A stretch of DNA of 47,601 bases from contig NZ_AOIN01000080.1 in assembly GCF_000337135.1 (NCBI RefSeq), positions 10,522-58,122 of the forward strand, read 5' to 3'. This stretch comes from Natrialba chahannaoensis JCM 10990. Lineage in GTDB: Archaea > Halobacteriota > Halobacteria > Halobacteriales > Natrialbaceae. Positions 1 through 9,164 of this stretch are shown here, one piece after another (position 1 is the first letter of the stretch; each line of letters begins with the position of its first letter). The notes beneath the pieces were generated by a model. That model had not been told where the DNA came from. It ran no database searches and was given only the letters and a program-made list of their open reading frames with translations. The translations under genes were made by a program, and so were the position numbers.

Positions 1-96
1 CCAGCCGGGCTGTTATCAGTGGTTCACGTCATCCCGTGACGGCGCGTATCCACGCCGTAAACGACGTGGTATTGCGCCTGCTCCGCATATAACTTC

Positions 97-2046
97 TTAC
101 TGCAGGAAATCCGGTTCAGAGCGCTGTTCGTCGACTTCGCGCTCGAGATGACTCCGGAATTCCGCAATTTCGACATCATACTCTTGGTCCTCGAAGCGGT
201 CACGGACCGAGATGTTCCCGTCTTCTTCCTCGTTGTCGCCGACGATGATCTGGTACGGTACCCGGTCGTCGTGGGCCGCGCGGATCTTCCGCTCGAGGGT
301 GCTGTCACGGTCGTCGACCTCGACGCGGAAGTCGTCGAACTCGTTTGCGACCTGATAGGCGTAGCCGAGGTTCGCGTCCGAAATCGGGAGGACACGGACC
401 TGTTCCGGCGCGAGCCAGAGTGGGAACTTGCCTTCGTAATGCTCGATGAGCATCATAAAGAATCGCTCGTAGCTGCCGTAGAGCGCACGGTGGATCATCA
501 CCGGCTCGTGCTCTTCGTTGTCCTCGCCGACATACGAGAGGTCAAAGCGATCTGGCATGTTGAAGTCGAGCTGAACCGTTGGGCCGTCCCACGCACGGCC
601 GATGGCGTCCTCGAACGCAAAGTCGATCTTCGGCCCGTAGAACGCGCCGTCTCCCTCCTCTACCTCGTAGTCGAGGTTGCGCTTTTCGAGGACGTTCTCG
701 AGTTGCTCCTCTGCGTGCTCCCAGATCTCATCACTGCCGACGGACTTCTCAGGGCGCGTGGCGAGTGCCATCTCGTACTCGAGATCGAACGTCTCGAGCA
801 CGTCGATGATCATGTCCATGATCTCCTCGACTTCCTGTTCGATCTGGTCGGGGCGGATGAACAGGTGGCCGTCGTCGATCGTAAAGGCCCAGACGCGCGA
901 GAGGCCCGAGAGTTCGCCGCGCTGCTCCTTGCGGTAGACCTTGCCGTTCTCGGCGTAGCGGATCGGAAGGTCGCGATAGCTCCAGGACTGGTCCTGGAAG
1001 ATGGCGGCGTGACCGGGGCAGTTCATCGGTTTCAGGCCGAACTCGTCGTCACCGACGTCGAAGATGAACATGTCGTCGGCGTAGTTCTCGTAGTGGCCAG
1101 AGCGGTGCCAGAGATCCGTCTTGAAGACGTGGGGCGTCTCGACGTAGTCGTAGCCCGCATCCGTGTTCAAGTCCTCGACGAAGTCCTCGAGTTCCTTCAA
1201 GACCGTCTTGCCCGGCGGGTGGTACAGCGGGAGGCCGGGACCGGTTACGTCCTGAATCGAGAACAGGTTCATCTCGTTGCCGATGCGGCGATGGTCGCGC
1301 TTTTCGGCCTCCTGCTTTCGCTCAAGGAAGTCCTCGAGGTCACTCTCGTCTTCGAACGCGGTGCCATAAATTCGGGTCTGCATCGGGTTCTCCTCATCGC
1401 CGCGCCAGTAGGCACCGGCGATCTCCAAGAGTTTGACAGGGCCGATTTCACCCGTGGAATCGACGTGTGGACCCGCACAGAGGTCCTCCCAGTCGCCCTG
1501 TTTGTAGAAGGTGACCTGCTCGTTCTCGTCGGCGAACTCGGAGAGGAGTTCGAGCTTGTAGGGCTCGTCAGCAAGGCGTTCCTCGGCCTCCTCGATTGAG
1601 ACTTCCTCGCGTTCGATCTCGTAGTCCTCGTCGACGATGTCTGCGATTTCGGACTCGAGTGCGGTGAGGTCTTCCTCGTCGATGTCGAGATTGTCGAAGT
1701 CGTAGTAGAAGCCCTCGTCCGTCGGCGGGCCGATGGCGAGGTCGACGTCGTCGTAGTGGCGCTCGACTGCCTGTGCGAGGCAGTGGGAGGCCGAGTGGCG
1801 CATGACAGCCAGATACTCTTCGGACTGATCCGTGATGATCTCGAGTTCAGCACCGTCGTAGGCGGGTTCCTCCTTGGCGACGAGGTCGCCGTCGAGTTTG
1901 CCGGCAACGGTGTCGCGGCCGAGACCGGGACCGATTTCGTAGGCGCAGTCTTCGACCGTTGCGCCCTCGTCGACGTGGAGTTCTGAGCCGTCCGGGAGGA
2001 CGACCGTTAGCTGTGCTACCTCTGATTGTGAATCGGATTCTGACAT
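97..2046 (-). CDS. thrS: Threonyl-tRNA synthetase
   Basis: Charges tRNA-Thr with threonine in the cytoplasm. The 649-aa protein has the full bacterial-type layout: an N-terminal TGS-like domain (about residues 10-75), an editing domain beginning with the HSASH motif near residue 83, the class II catalytic core with the MNCPGH zinc/active-site segment near residue 340 and a motif 2 region with [12 protein letters not shown], then a C-terminal anticodon-binding domain. The length is normal for the family. The ATG start is taken because the TGS domain begins right after it. A T-rich TATA-like stretch on the same strand near 2275-2283 would give a leader of about 200 nt, unusually long for a haloarchaeon, but this promoter is weakly supported. 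Identity is very secure. Confidence 0.97.
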   Translation of the reverse strand: MSESDSQSEVAQLTVVLPDGSELHVDEGATVEDCAYEIGPGLGRDTVAGKLDGDLVAKEEPAYDGAELEIITDQSEEYLAVMRHSASHCLAQAVERHYDDVDLAIGPPTDEGFYYDFDNLDIDEEDLTALESEIADIVDEDYEIEREEVSIEEAEERLADEPYKLELLSEFADENEQVTFYKQGDWEDLCAGPHVDSTGEIGPVKLLEIAGAYWRGDEENPMQTRIYGTAFEDESDLEDFLERKQEAEKRDHRRIGNEMNLFSIQDVTGPGLPLYHPPGKTVLKELEDFVEDLNTDAGYDYVETPHVFKTDLWHRSGHYENYADDMFIFDVGDDEFGLKPMNCPGHAAIFQDQSWSYRDLPIRYAENGKVYRKEQRGELSGLSRVWAFTIDDGHLFIRPDQIEQEVEEIMDMIIDVLETFDLEYEMALATRPEKSVGSDEIWEHAEEQLENVLEKRNLDYEVEEGDGAFYGPKIDFAFEDAIGRAWDGPTVQLDFNMPDRFDLSYVGEDNEEHEPVMIHRALYGSYERFFMMLIEHYEGKFPLWLAPEQVRVLPISDANLGYAYQVANEFDDFRVEVDDRDSTLERKIRAAHDDRVPYQIIVGDNEEEDGNISVRDRFEDQEYDVEIAEFRSHLEREVDEQRSEPDFLQ

Positions 2047-2320
2047 GGCTCTGGCTGGTTGTGACTGGTGAACTTCTGTTGGTGGTGACCCTGCGAGAAG
2101 TTCGGATCGGCGTCCGCGTGGTCGTGGTCGTGGTCGCGATCGTGTGCGGCGTGCACGTATGCCGCTCTGCTGTGGGTCGCGGCCGACACAGCGAGCGGTA
2201 GGTGAGGGTTAGAAGCGGGCGAAAGCCCCTGTAAAGCGGACACCTACCATCGTAGCTACGGTTTGTCCGGTGCAGGATAAAAACATTGTGATGAGGGGGC
2301 TCCAGCAGGTATGGGTCCTG
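2047..2320. other. Region upstream of thrS with no convincing gene
   Basis: No reading frame here looks coding. A minus-strand frame at about 2016-2243 contains a short His/Asp run, but it overlaps the thrS start and lacks the acidic composition and codon use of neighbouring genes. The segment probably holds the thrS promoter and a leader. Confidence 0.4.
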
Positions 2321-2516
2321 AACGAAACAGGACAGACAGGACGGAACAGGGCAGAACAGAGTGAGGCAGAACGAGATGGAACGGGGTGGGACAAAATGGC
2401 AGGACGGATCGGGACAAGACGGCAAGGATGGGGCAGAACAAGACGGCAAGGACGGACCAGAACGAGAGAGGGCAAGACAGGCAGGACAGCAAGAGGAAAC
2501 ACGACGACCGAACGGT
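2321..2516. repeat. Purine-rich degenerate repeat tract
   Basis: About 195 bases in which the plus strand is almost entirely G and A with scattered C. It is built from imperfect copies of units such as GGACAGRACGG, GGCAGAACRAG and GACGGCAAGGA. The clearest pair is GACGGCAAGGATGGGGCAG (about 2420) followed by GACGGCAAGGACGGACCAG (about 2443). All frames through it give low-complexity peptides, so I do not call a gene. It lies between the divergent thrS and the small membrane protein gene at 2545. Confidence 0.7.
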
Positions 2517-2544
2517 TTTGAGTCCACCTCGCTAACCAGTCACC

Positions 2545-2874
2545 GTGTTGGACCCATCCGACGACGATCCGTTCGAGGACCCGTTTGGGGATGACCCACT
2601 CGACGATCCCTTCGGCGACGGCTCCGCCGGAGAGGGTGAAGCCGACGAGGACATCGCGAGTACGTTCGAGTCGATCGATCGGGCAACACTGCTCGCGTTC
2701 ATCACTGTCGGGATTCTCGTCCACGGTGGTCTCTTCGCAGCGAGTCTCGGTGCGATGCTGGTTGGATTCCGTGGGCAGTGGGTCGTCGGCGGAACACTCA
2801 CAGCCGCGGGAGTAGGTGCGTTGGTCCTCTCGGTGGGGATATATCGTCGATACAAGGCCAAACAGGACGCGTAG
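2545..2874 (+). CDS. Small haloarchaeal membrane protein, DUF7322-like
   Basis: A 109-aa protein of unknown function. The N-terminal 35 residues are acidic with a repeated DPF/DDP pattern. Two hydrophobic segments follow, at about residues 47-70 and 78-98, with a FRGQW sequence between them and a basic end (YRRYKAK), so it is an inner-membrane protein with two spans. From memory the arrangement matches the haloarchaea-specific DUF7322 family; that name needs a profile search. The start is GTG, chosen because the acidic N-terminus and codon use begin there and no ATG lies in frame before the first membrane span. Confidence 0.8.
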   Translation: MLDPSDDDPFEDPFGDDPLDDPFGDGSAGEGEADEDIASTFESIDRATLLAFITVGILVHGGLFAASLGAMLVGFRGQWVVGGTLTAAGVGALVLSVGIYRRYKAKQDA

Positions 2875-2976
2875 CCCGTTTGCAGCACGTCGTACGGTGG
2901 CACCACGTCAGTTCCACAGGCCCACAAACAGTTCGGCGAGTTCCGGTCTCGCCCCCTCGCTATCCCGCCCTCGCGA

Positions 2977-3516
2977 TCAGTCACGGTCGGCGAGCAACTC
3001 ACTCGCCGTCACCAGCGCTTCCATCTCGACATCTGCGTCTTCGACGTTCTCACGCCCACCCTCCTCGCGGTCGACGACCACCAGCGCGCGGTTGACCGTC
3101 GCACCCGCCTCCCGAAGCGACTCAATCGCGTCGACCAGACTCGTCCCCGTCGTCACGATGTCCTCGAGTACCACTACTTCCTCGCCCTCCTCGAGTTCGC
3201 CCTCGATTAGGTTGGCCGTGCCGTACTCCTTGCGCTGCTTGCGCGCGATCACGTAGGGTGCGCCGGCGACGACACTGGTCGCGGCGGCGAGCGGGACGGC
3301 ACCGAGGGCAACACCGGCGAGTTTGTCGTCGGGGTCGATGCGGTCCGCGAAGGCCTTGGCGACGGTTTCGAGACAGTCGGGGTCGGTTTCGAAGCGGTAC
3401 TTGTCAACGTAGTACTCGCTGGTGCCGCCGTGGGCGAGTTCGAACTCACCGAACTGGACGGCGTCGGCGTCTTGAAGTGCATCAATCAGTGACTGAGTCT
3501 GGGTGTCGGTCGTCAT
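2977..3516 (-). CDS. pyrE: Orotate phosphoribosyltransferase
   Basis: Joins orotate to PRPP to make OMP in pyrimidine synthesis. The 179-aa protein carries the PRPP-binding loop [13 protein letters not shown] at about residues 115-128 and the KYRFETDP and RKQRKEYG segments typical of archaeal PyrE. The open frame continues upstream to 3792, but the extra 92 residues are basic and Cys/Arg-rich, unlike the acidic enzyme. The ATG at 3516 gives the normal family length, so that start is used. Confidence 0.95.
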   Translation of the reverse strand: MTTDTQTQSLIDALQDADAVQFGEFELAHGGTSEYYVDKYRFETDPDCLETVAKAFADRIDPDDKLAGVALGAVPLAAATSVVAGAPYVIARKQRKEYGTANLIEGELEEGEEVVVLEDIVTTGTSLVDAIESLREAGATVNRALVVVDREEGGRENVEDADVEMEALVTASELLADRD

Positions 3517-3844
3517 TGGTCGAAGTGGCGAGACGAACCGAAATAAGCGGTGTGGAACCGAGTCGCCACGTCCGGACTGTGGCGTCTCTTTTTCGTGGAT
3601 CACACTGTAGCTCCGCTGACACCGTGCGCACAGCCGAACCACAAATCTATCCTCGGCGGTTCCCATCGGTTCGACAATGACTGAGTCGTGTCCAGCCAAC
3701 TGCGCCAGAGAGGACCCAACTCCGACCAGTTCCGGCCGACTTAGGCTATCGTCGATACCATATCGTCCGTCCCGGTATCGACCACATACCAAGGCTATTT
3801 GTACGCAGCCTTATCCGACTAGTCCGGTTTTGTACTAGTAACCC
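3517..3844. other. Divergent intergenic region between pyrE and response regulator
   Basis: About 330 bases with no supported gene; the open frames here have composition unlike the neighbours. Two identical 6-bp palindromes, ACTAGT at 3818-3823 and 3834-3839, lie just before the GTG start of the response regulator and could be a regulatory site. CTAG-containing words are usually scarce in GC-rich genomes, but two copies this close prove little. Confidence 0.4.
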
Positions 3845-4369
3845 GTGAGTACTCCATCACCCTCTCCATCGACGAACGAGTCGGTACAGATCCTGTTGGT
3901 CGAGGACAACCCGGGCGACGTTCGACTCGCACAGGAAGCGTTCCGGACCGTCGATATCGACACAACGTTTCACACCGCCCGTGACGGCGACAAGGCACTG
4001 TCGTTCCTGCGGGAACAGGTGTCGGCTGGGGCTGAGTCAGCATCAGACACAGACTCACGTTCGAACTCGGACTCGGACTCGGACTCGAACTCGAACCCGG
4101 ATATCGACCTCGTCTTGCTCGATCTGAACCTCCCTCGGACGAGTGGCTTCGAGGTACTCGAGGAGGTCCGAAGCGATCCCGATCTCGCGTCATTGCCAGT
4201 TCTCGTGTTGACGAGTTCGGAAGCGACGGAAGATATCGCCAGAAGCTACGATCTGTGCGCGAACGCGTACCTCACGAAACCGGACGGACCGGGCGAGTTC
4301 GCCTCGCTCGGAAAGGCTGTCGAGTCGTTCTGGATGGACGAGGCGATGTTGCCGCCGGCACCGTCGTAG
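3845..4369 (+). CDS. Single-domain response regulator (CheY/Rcp1-like)
   Basis: A 174-aa stand-alone receiver domain that should be phosphorylated by a histidine kinase. Visible residues are the acidic pair E20-D21 in LLVEDN, the phospho-acceptor D93 in LVLLDLNLPR, T123 in LVLTSS and K145 in the LTKP loop. The order and the VEDNPGDVRL start match the Rcp1-type regulators common in haloarchaea. Between the second helix and the phospho-acceptor strand is an extra linker of Ser/Asp/Asn dipeptides (about residues 64-86), encoded by a hexanucleotide repeat. No output domain is present and no kinase gene is adjacent. The start is GTG. Confidence 0.92.
   Translation: MSTPSPSPSTNESVQILLVEDNPGDVRLAQEAFRTVDIDTTFHTARDGDKALSFLREQVSAGAESASDTDSRSNSDSDSDSNSNPDIDLVLLDLNLPRTSGFEVLEEVRSDPDLASLPVLVLTSSEATEDIARSYDLCANAYLTKPDGPGEFASLGKAVESFWMDEAMLPPAPS
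4049..4098 (+). repeat. GACTCG/AACTCG hexanucleotide tract inside the response regulator
   Basis: Roughly seven 6-base units of the form RACTCG in a row encode the Ser-Asp/Ser-Asn run in the regulator linker. The unit length is a multiple of three, so slippage would change linker length without a frameshift. Confidence 0.8.
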
Positions 4370-4441
4370 CGGGTGTGTGGCGCTCGATACGACGCTCAGT
4401 TGTTGACCGCTCGAGACGATGGTCAGTCCGGTGACCGACCG

Positions 4442-4987
4442 TTACCAGGGCTCGTTTTTCAGTCCAAGTTTGTACGCGATCATGTTCGTCGTCACGTGGA
4501 GAATCGGCGTCAGCACGACGACGACGAGGATGACGTCCCACGTAAACCACGTGAAGAACCACTGCGTCGCGAGGAGCGCCGTCAGCGGAAGCGAGACGAC
4601 GACAAAGTCGAGTTGATCGAGCCCAGGGAACATCGCGCCGCGCTGGCGGCCAGTGCGGCGCTTGAGGAACGAGGCGAGAATATCACCGAGCATCGCACCG
4701 GCAGCGAGTCCAAGCGCTGCAAGTGGCTCGAACGCTGGCACGGCAAAGCCGAGCACGCTGCTCACGTCGTCGGCAAAAAAGGTCAGCACGCCCGCGAGGA
4801 CGAGTCCTGCCGTGATTCCCGCCGCCGTTCCACGCCAGGTCTTGCCGTCGCCAAGCAACCGCGCGTCGCCCAGCGTCCGACCACCGTCGATCGGTCTACC
4901 GCCACCGCCGAGTACCGCCGCGTTGTTTGGAACGTAGGCCGGCAACATCGCCCAGAACGCGATCACGACTGTCTCGAGTACTGCCAT
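4442..4987 (-). CDS. carS: CDP-archaeol synthase (CDP-2,3-bis-O-geranylgeranyl-sn-glycerol synthase)
   Basis: Activates digeranylgeranylglyceryl phosphate with CTP to make CDP-archaeol, the precursor of archaeal phospholipids. The 181-aa protein has about five membrane spans and the family signatures: LGDGKTWRG near residue 47, AGAMLGD followed by SFLKRR, and PGLDQLDFV. The reading frame is open to 5062, but the ATG at 4987 (MAVLETVV) places the first hydrophobic helix at the N-terminus, as is usual. It lies 98 bp downstream of the dehydrogenase gene on the same strand and may share its transcript. Confidence 0.93.
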   Translation of the reverse strand: MAVLETVVIAFWAMLPAYVPNNAAVLGGGGRPIDGGRTLGDARLLGDGKTWRGTAAGITAGLVLAGVLTFFADDVSSVLGFAVPAFEPLAALGLAAGAMLGDILASFLKRRTGRQRGAMFPGLDQLDFVVVSLPLTALLATQWFFTWFTWDVILVVVVLTPILHVTTNMIAYKLGLKNEPW

Positions 4988-5085
4988 ATTCGCCGCGATG
5001 CGCCGAGATGCCTTAACCAGCAGTGATTCGGTCTCGTGTTCGGGGACGGTCGTGTTACACACAGCACACGACGGGCCGATGGACG

Positions 5086-6105
5086 TTACGACGGATCGGG
5101 ACGAACGACGACGTTCTCGAATTCGGGACCCTCACCGGACTGTTTTCCTGCTGTCGCTTCGCTCGCACTGTCCTCGCCAGCGGTTTCGAGCGTTCGGACG
5201 TTGCTCGCAACAATAGCAGCCAGCCGATCCCAGTGCTTCGGTGTGTGACCGCCCGTATGCGGAGTGATGAGACAGTTCTCGAGGTCCCACAGCGGGTGGT
5301 CGGCTGGCAGCGGTTCGGGTTCGGTCACGTCCAGCGCAGCGCCGCGAATCGCGTTCGACTGGAGCGCAGACACCAGCGCGTCGGTGTCTACGACTCCGCC
5401 GCGAGCGACGTTGATGACGACTGCGCTCGGTGGCAGCGTCGCGAGTTCCGCCTCACCGACGAGGTCGCGAGTCAGATCGTTCAGTGGGCAGGCGAGCACG
5501 ACGTAGTCGCTACGGGCGAACGCGTTGTGGATCTCTGCCTCATCGAAGCCGATGACCTCATCGGTCGGCCCGCCCTTCGACGGCGTGTACCTGACGCCGA
5601 TCGTGTCGACATCGAAGCCCTCGAGTCGGGTGATGATTTCCTGGCCGATCGAACCCAGTCCGACGACCGTGACGGTGCTGTCAGTGAACTCGTGGGACTG
5701 GAAGTGACGCCACTCGTTTCGCTGCTTGCGTCGCCATCCCTCGTGGAGATCCCGCGCGAACACTAGCATGTTGCCGATGGCTTGCTCGGCGATGCCGGGT
5801 GCATGAATCCCGCCCGCGTTCGTCACGGTGACGCCTTGCTCTCGGAACGTCGCCGACGGAAGGTGGTCAGTACCCGCGAAGACGCAGGCGAACAATTCGA
5901 GTTGGTCGGCACGCGCTAACAGGTCTTCACCGAGACTGATCCCAGTGACGACCCGAGCCTGCGGGACGAGGTCGCGTTCGTCAGCAGGCGTTCGGGCGAG
6001 TGCGACAGTGTGGTCCGGAAGCCGCTCGCGCAGTCGCTCGGCATACGAGGCCATCGAGAGTCCTTCGGTTCCCTCACGAAGGACGACGATATCGGGAGCG
6101 TCCAT
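5086..6105 (-). CDS. D-2-hydroxyacid dehydrogenase, NAD(P)-dependent
   Basis: A 339-aa enzyme of the formate/glycerate dehydrogenase family that interconverts 2-oxoacids and D-2-hydroxyacids. The Rossmann motif VGLGSIG is near residue 150. The catalytic set is visible as the Arg of NVARGG, the Glu of DVTEPEPLP and the His of TPHTGGH. Substrate cannot be read from sequence. The start at 6105 (MDAPDIVV) is preferred to the upstream in-frame codon at 6243, because the extra 46 residues are basic and not family-like. It ends in a low-complexity acidic tail. Confidence 0.9.
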   Translation of the reverse strand: MDAPDIVVLREGTEGLSMASYAERLRERLPDHTVALARTPADERDLVPQARVVTGISLGEDLLARADQLELFACVFAGTDHLPSATFREQGVTVTNAGGIHAPGIAEQAIGNMLVFARDLHEGWRRKQRNEWRHFQSHEFTDSTVTVVGLGSIGQEIITRLEGFDVDTIGVRYTPSKGGPTDEVIGFDEAEIHNAFARSDYVVLACPLNDLTRDLVGEAELATLPPSAVVINVARGGVVDTDALVSALQSNAIRGAALDVTEPEPLPADHPLWDLENCLITPHTGGHTPKHWDRLAAIVASNVRTLETAGEDSASEATAGKQSGEGPEFENVVVRPDPS

Positions 6106-6270
6106 TGCTGTGCAGGAGTAGTGAAAGCCTGCTCTTACCGGTTGTGACCGGCGCTGGTGCCGGCTGGAGTTTCGAAAGATGACCGGTTCGACACAAATAC
6201 GACGCACGAGCGCCCGTTCGTTCACTGATCGGTAAGTGTTCACCAGCAGAGAGAAGCAGCCAGTGCGAGA

Positions 6271-6277
6271 TATTAAA
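6271..6277 (+). promoter_or_regulatory. TATA-like element for proline dehydrogenase
   Basis: TATTAAA lies 32 bases before the ATG at 6309, which would start the transcript within about 10 bases of the start codon. This is the usual leaderless haloarchaeal arrangement. Confidence 0.5.
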
Positions 6278-6308
6278 CTCCTTATGACTGGCCGACGAGG
6301 TCAGCAGT

Positions 6309-7196
6309 ATGATCCCGCCGATCGCAAATCGGTTCGTCGCCGGGGAGTCTCCTGCCGAGGCTCTCGATCACGTTCGAACCGTTAATCAACGGAATGTCAA
6401 CGTTATTGTTAATCTCCTCGGCGAACACTATGACGACCGCGCGCCCGCGAGCGACGATGCCGCGGAGTATCGTTCACTCGTCGAAGACATTGCAAACGCC
6501 GATCTCGGGGCCTGTATCTCGGTCAAACCGTCCCAACTCGGCCTCGACCTCGGAGCGGACGTCTTCCGGGAGGAACTCGAGGACATCGTCGCCACGGCGG
6601 CCGACCGCGGCGTCTTCGTCTGGGTGGACATGGAAGACCACACGACAACTGATGCGACCCTCGACGCCTACGAAGAACTCGCCCGGGAGTACTACGGCGA
6701 TGAGAACTCTGACGAATCGCAATCTTCGTCAGATACGTGGGCCGACGGCGGCATCGGCGTCTGCGTCCAGGCAAACCTCAAACGTACGCGCGAGGATGTC
6801 GAACGACTCGCCGACGTGCCGGGCAAGGTTCGCTTCGTCAAAGGCGCTTACGACGAACCAGCCGACGTAGCCTACACGGACACCCAGCGGGTCAACGAAG
6901 AATACGAGGCGTTACTCGAGTACGCCTTCGAACACTTCGAGAACGGTGTCGCGGTCGGCAGTCACGATCCTGAGATGATCGAGCGGGCAATCGAGTTGCA
7001 CGAGGAGTACGGGACGGACTTCGAGATCCAGATGCTGATGGGTGTGCGGGAGGACGCACAGTACGACCTCGCTGAGGAGTATGAGGTCTGGCAGTACGTT
7101 CCCTACGGCGGGCGCTGGAAGTCGTACTTCTATCGGCGCGTCATGGAGCGAAAGGAGAACCTCTGGTTCGCGCTGCGTGCGATCATCGGCCGGTAA
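6309..7196 (+). CDS. Proline dehydrogenase
   Basis: Oxidises proline to pyrroline-5-carboxylate with FAD, the first step of proline catabolism. The 295-aa protein is a stand-alone PRODH barrel. SVKPSQLGLD lies near residue 73, the flavin/substrate region QMLMGVREDAQYDL near residue 240, and the C-terminal signature YVPYGGRWKSYFYRRVMER, with the paired arginines that bind the proline carboxylate, at about 263-281. A Ser/Asp-rich insert at about residues 128-145 is an acidic surface loop. The second catabolic enzyme (P5C dehydrogenase) is not in this window. Confidence 0.93.
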   Translation: MIPPIANRFVAGESPAEALDHVRTVNQRNVNVIVNLLGEHYDDRAPASDDAAEYRSLVEDIANADLGACISVKPSQLGLDLGADVFREELEDIVATAADRGVFVWVDMEDHTTTDATLDAYEELAREYYGDENSDESQSSSDTWADGGIGVCVQANLKRTREDVERLADVPGKVRFVKGAYDEPADVAYTDTQRVNEEYEALLEYAFEHFENGVAVGSHDPEMIERAIELHEEYGTDFEIQMLMGVREDAQYDLAEEYEVWQYVPYGGRWKSYFYRRVMERKENLWFALRAIIGR

Positions 7197-7255
7197 CGAG
7201 TGCAAGCGGGACCTAAAGGGAAGGGCTCATTAGCCCGTAGTGAGAGGGAGTCGAC

Positions 7256-7939
7256 ATGGCTTCGTGGAAGCGGGACTTTGCGAGTGGCCTGATCGTCCTT
7301 GGGCCCGTCCTCATTACGCTCTACGTCATCTACTGGCTCTACGGCCTTATCGCCGGCATTACGCCCGGCATCATTCTCGAGGCGGAGGCACTGGAACCAG
7401 TGATTGGCGGCGAGCAGACGCGCGAGCAGCTCGCACAGTTCCTTCGTGTCGTCGTCGCACTGACGGTCCTCATTATTTTGACGTTCTCCGTCGGCTATCT
7501 TATGCGGACGACGGTCGGCAGTCTGGTCGAGCGGCTCGTCGATAACGTCGCAAATCGGGTGCCGGTTATGCGTGTCGTCTACAACGCATCGAAGATGGCC
7601 GCTGAGACGGCCTTCGGCACGCAGGACTCACTTCAGACGCCAGTCAAACTCGAGGTATGGGACGGGCTTCGAATGACGGCGTTCAAGACAGGGAAAGTAA
7701 CCGAAGACGGCAGAGAGGTGCTCTTCCTGCCGACGTCCCCGAACATTACAACCGGGTTTGTCATCGAAGTTCGGTCAGAGCGCATCACTGAGTTAGATGA
7801 GGACGTAGAGGATGCGCTTACGCGGGTGTTGAGCGCAGGTTTCGGTGATGCAGACCGAACGCGTGGCATGGATGCGGGTGTTCCGATCGACGTGATCGAC
7901 GAGAGCAACGCGAAGAAGACACGATCCGACGACGACTGA
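7256..7939 (+). CDS. DUF502 family membrane protein
   Basis: A 227-aa integral membrane protein with two long hydrophobic segments (about residues 10-35 and 63-85), followed by a soluble beta-rich part with VPVMRVVYNASKMAAETAF and the FLPTSPNITTGFV pattern typical of DUF502. Function is unknown in the family. It follows proline dehydrogenase by 59 bp on the same strand. The C-terminus is a short charged tail. Confidence 0.85.
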   Translation: MASWKRDFASGLIVLGPVLITLYVIYWLYGLIAGITPGIILEAEALEPVIGGEQTREQLAQFLRVVVALTVLIILTFSVGYLMRTTVGSLVERLVDNVANRVPVMRVVYNASKMAAETAFGTQDSLQTPVKLEVWDGLRMTAFKTGKVTEDGREVLFLPTSPNITTGFVIEVRSERITELDEDVEDALTRVLSAGFGDADRTRGMDAGVPIDVIDESNAKKTRSDDD

Positions 7940-7940
7940 G

Positions 7941-7985
7941 CAGTTTTCCGTTCTCGTTCCGGTTTTCGTTTCCGTTCTCTCCTTC
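7941..7985 (+). terminator. T-rich terminator region
   Basis: Directly after the DUF502 stop the plus strand runs through several short T clusters separated by C and G (TTTTCC, GTTTTCGTTTCC). This fits archaeal intrinsic termination on U-rich RNA. Confidence 0.45.
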
Positions 7986-8166
7986 GATACCTGTTGCAGA
8001 CCATTGGCATTCAGTACACCAGTCGTTTCTAGCAAGAGTTACGAAGAATTGACCGAACGAAGCAAACCCACTCTTGCGTGTTTATGTGGGGCCGTCCGTG
8101 AGTCGATGAACCGTTCCAAAGTTGCAAAGTTGGGTTGCAGACATCAGCAAACGGAACGTGACCCCC

Positions 8167-9096
8167 TCAGACGTACTGGAACCACTCGTCGTACTCGTCG
8201 GTCGTCCGCTCGACGACATCGAAGAAGCGTGACTGAATATCTTCGGTCACAGGACCGCGCGAGCCGTCACCGATGGTAACGTTGTCGATCTTTCGAATCG
8301 GCGTCACCTCTGCCGCAGAGCCGGTGAAGAACAGTTCGTCTGCCGTGTTGAGTTCGCCTCGCGAGATGGAGACGTTGTCGTGGACCGTATACCCCAGATC
8401 CTTGGCGAGCGTAATCACCGTGTTGCGGGTGATGCCATCTAGGATAGACTCGGAGAGTCCCGGCGTGAAAATCTCACCGTCACGCACGAGGAAGATGTTC
8501 TCTCCCGGCCCCTCGGCAACGTTACCCTCTTTGTTGAGGACGAGCGCCTCGGCGTAGCCGTTCCGGCGTGCCTCTTCGCCCGCGAGCAGACTGTTCGCGT
8601 ACAGCCCCGTCGTCTTGGCGTTCGTCGGCACCTGACTCGAGGCGTGCTTGCGCCAGGAAGAAACCATCACATCGATACCCTTCTCGAGTGCCTCCTCGCC
8701 GAGGTAGGTGCCCCAGGGCCAGGCGGCGATGGCGGTGCGGGTCGGGCAGTCGTCGGGGCTGACACCAAGTGAGTTGTAGCCGTAGAAGGCCACTGGGCGA
8801 ATGTAACACGAGGAGAGATCCTGTCGGCGGATAAGCTCGAGTGTCGCCTCGGTGAGTTCCTCTCGCGAGTGGTCGATCTCCATCTCGTAGGGTTGTGCGG
8901 ACTGGAAGAGGCGGTCGAGGTGTTCCTCCCAGCGGAAAATTGCGGGGCCGTTTTCGGTCTCGTAACAGCGTGCGCCTTCGAAGATGCCGCTACCGTAGTG
9001 GAGACCGTGTGTGAGAACGTGGACCTGCGCATCGTTCCAGTCGACGAATTCGCCGTCCATCCAGATCGTGTCGACGTCCATGTCGTCGAATCCCAT
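8167..9096 (-). CDS. ilvE: Branched-chain amino acid aminotransferase
   Basis: Transfers amino groups between glutamate and the keto acids of leucine, isoleucine and valine using PLP. The 309-aa fold-type IV enzyme shows VLTHGLHYGSGIFEGAR near residue 27, the catalytic lysine in NAKTTGLYANS near residue 160, and the cofactor segment EGPGENIFLV near residue 196. The length is normal and the ATG start is clear. It lies 68 bp downstream of the copper protein gene on the same strand, but is probably unrelated in function. Confidence 0.95.
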   Translation of the reverse strand: MGFDDMDVDTIWMDGEFVDWNDAQVHVLTHGLHYGSGIFEGARCYETENGPAIFRWEEHLDRLFQSAQPYEMEIDHSREELTEATLELIRRQDLSSCYIRPVAFYGYNSLGVSPDDCPTRTAIAAWPWGTYLGEEALEKGIDVMVSSWRKHASSQVPTNAKTTGLYANSLLAGEEARRNGYAEALVLNKEGNVAEGPGENIFLVRDGEIFTPGLSESILDGITRNTVITLAKDLGYTVHDNVSISRGELNTADELFFTGSAAEVTPIRKIDNVTIGDGSRGPVTEDIQSRFFDVVERTTDEYDEWFQYV

Positions 9097-9164
9097 GATG
9101 GAGTCTGTTGCAAGCCACCGTACTAAGTGTTCGCGATTTCTGAGGCAAGCCCTGCCTGCGACGA

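Noticed and set aside
1-22. Adapter at the contig start
   Set aside because: The opening bases resemble the adapter tail only loosely (CCAGCC, then mismatch), and no mosaic end follows.
148-1599. Long plus-strand frame across thrS
   Set aside because: It is the antisense shadow of thrS in GC-rich DNA, with no domain resemblance.
3517-3792. N-terminal extension making PyrE 271 aa
   Set aside because: The added residues are basic and Cys/Arg-rich, and the ATG at 3516 gives the normal PyrE length.
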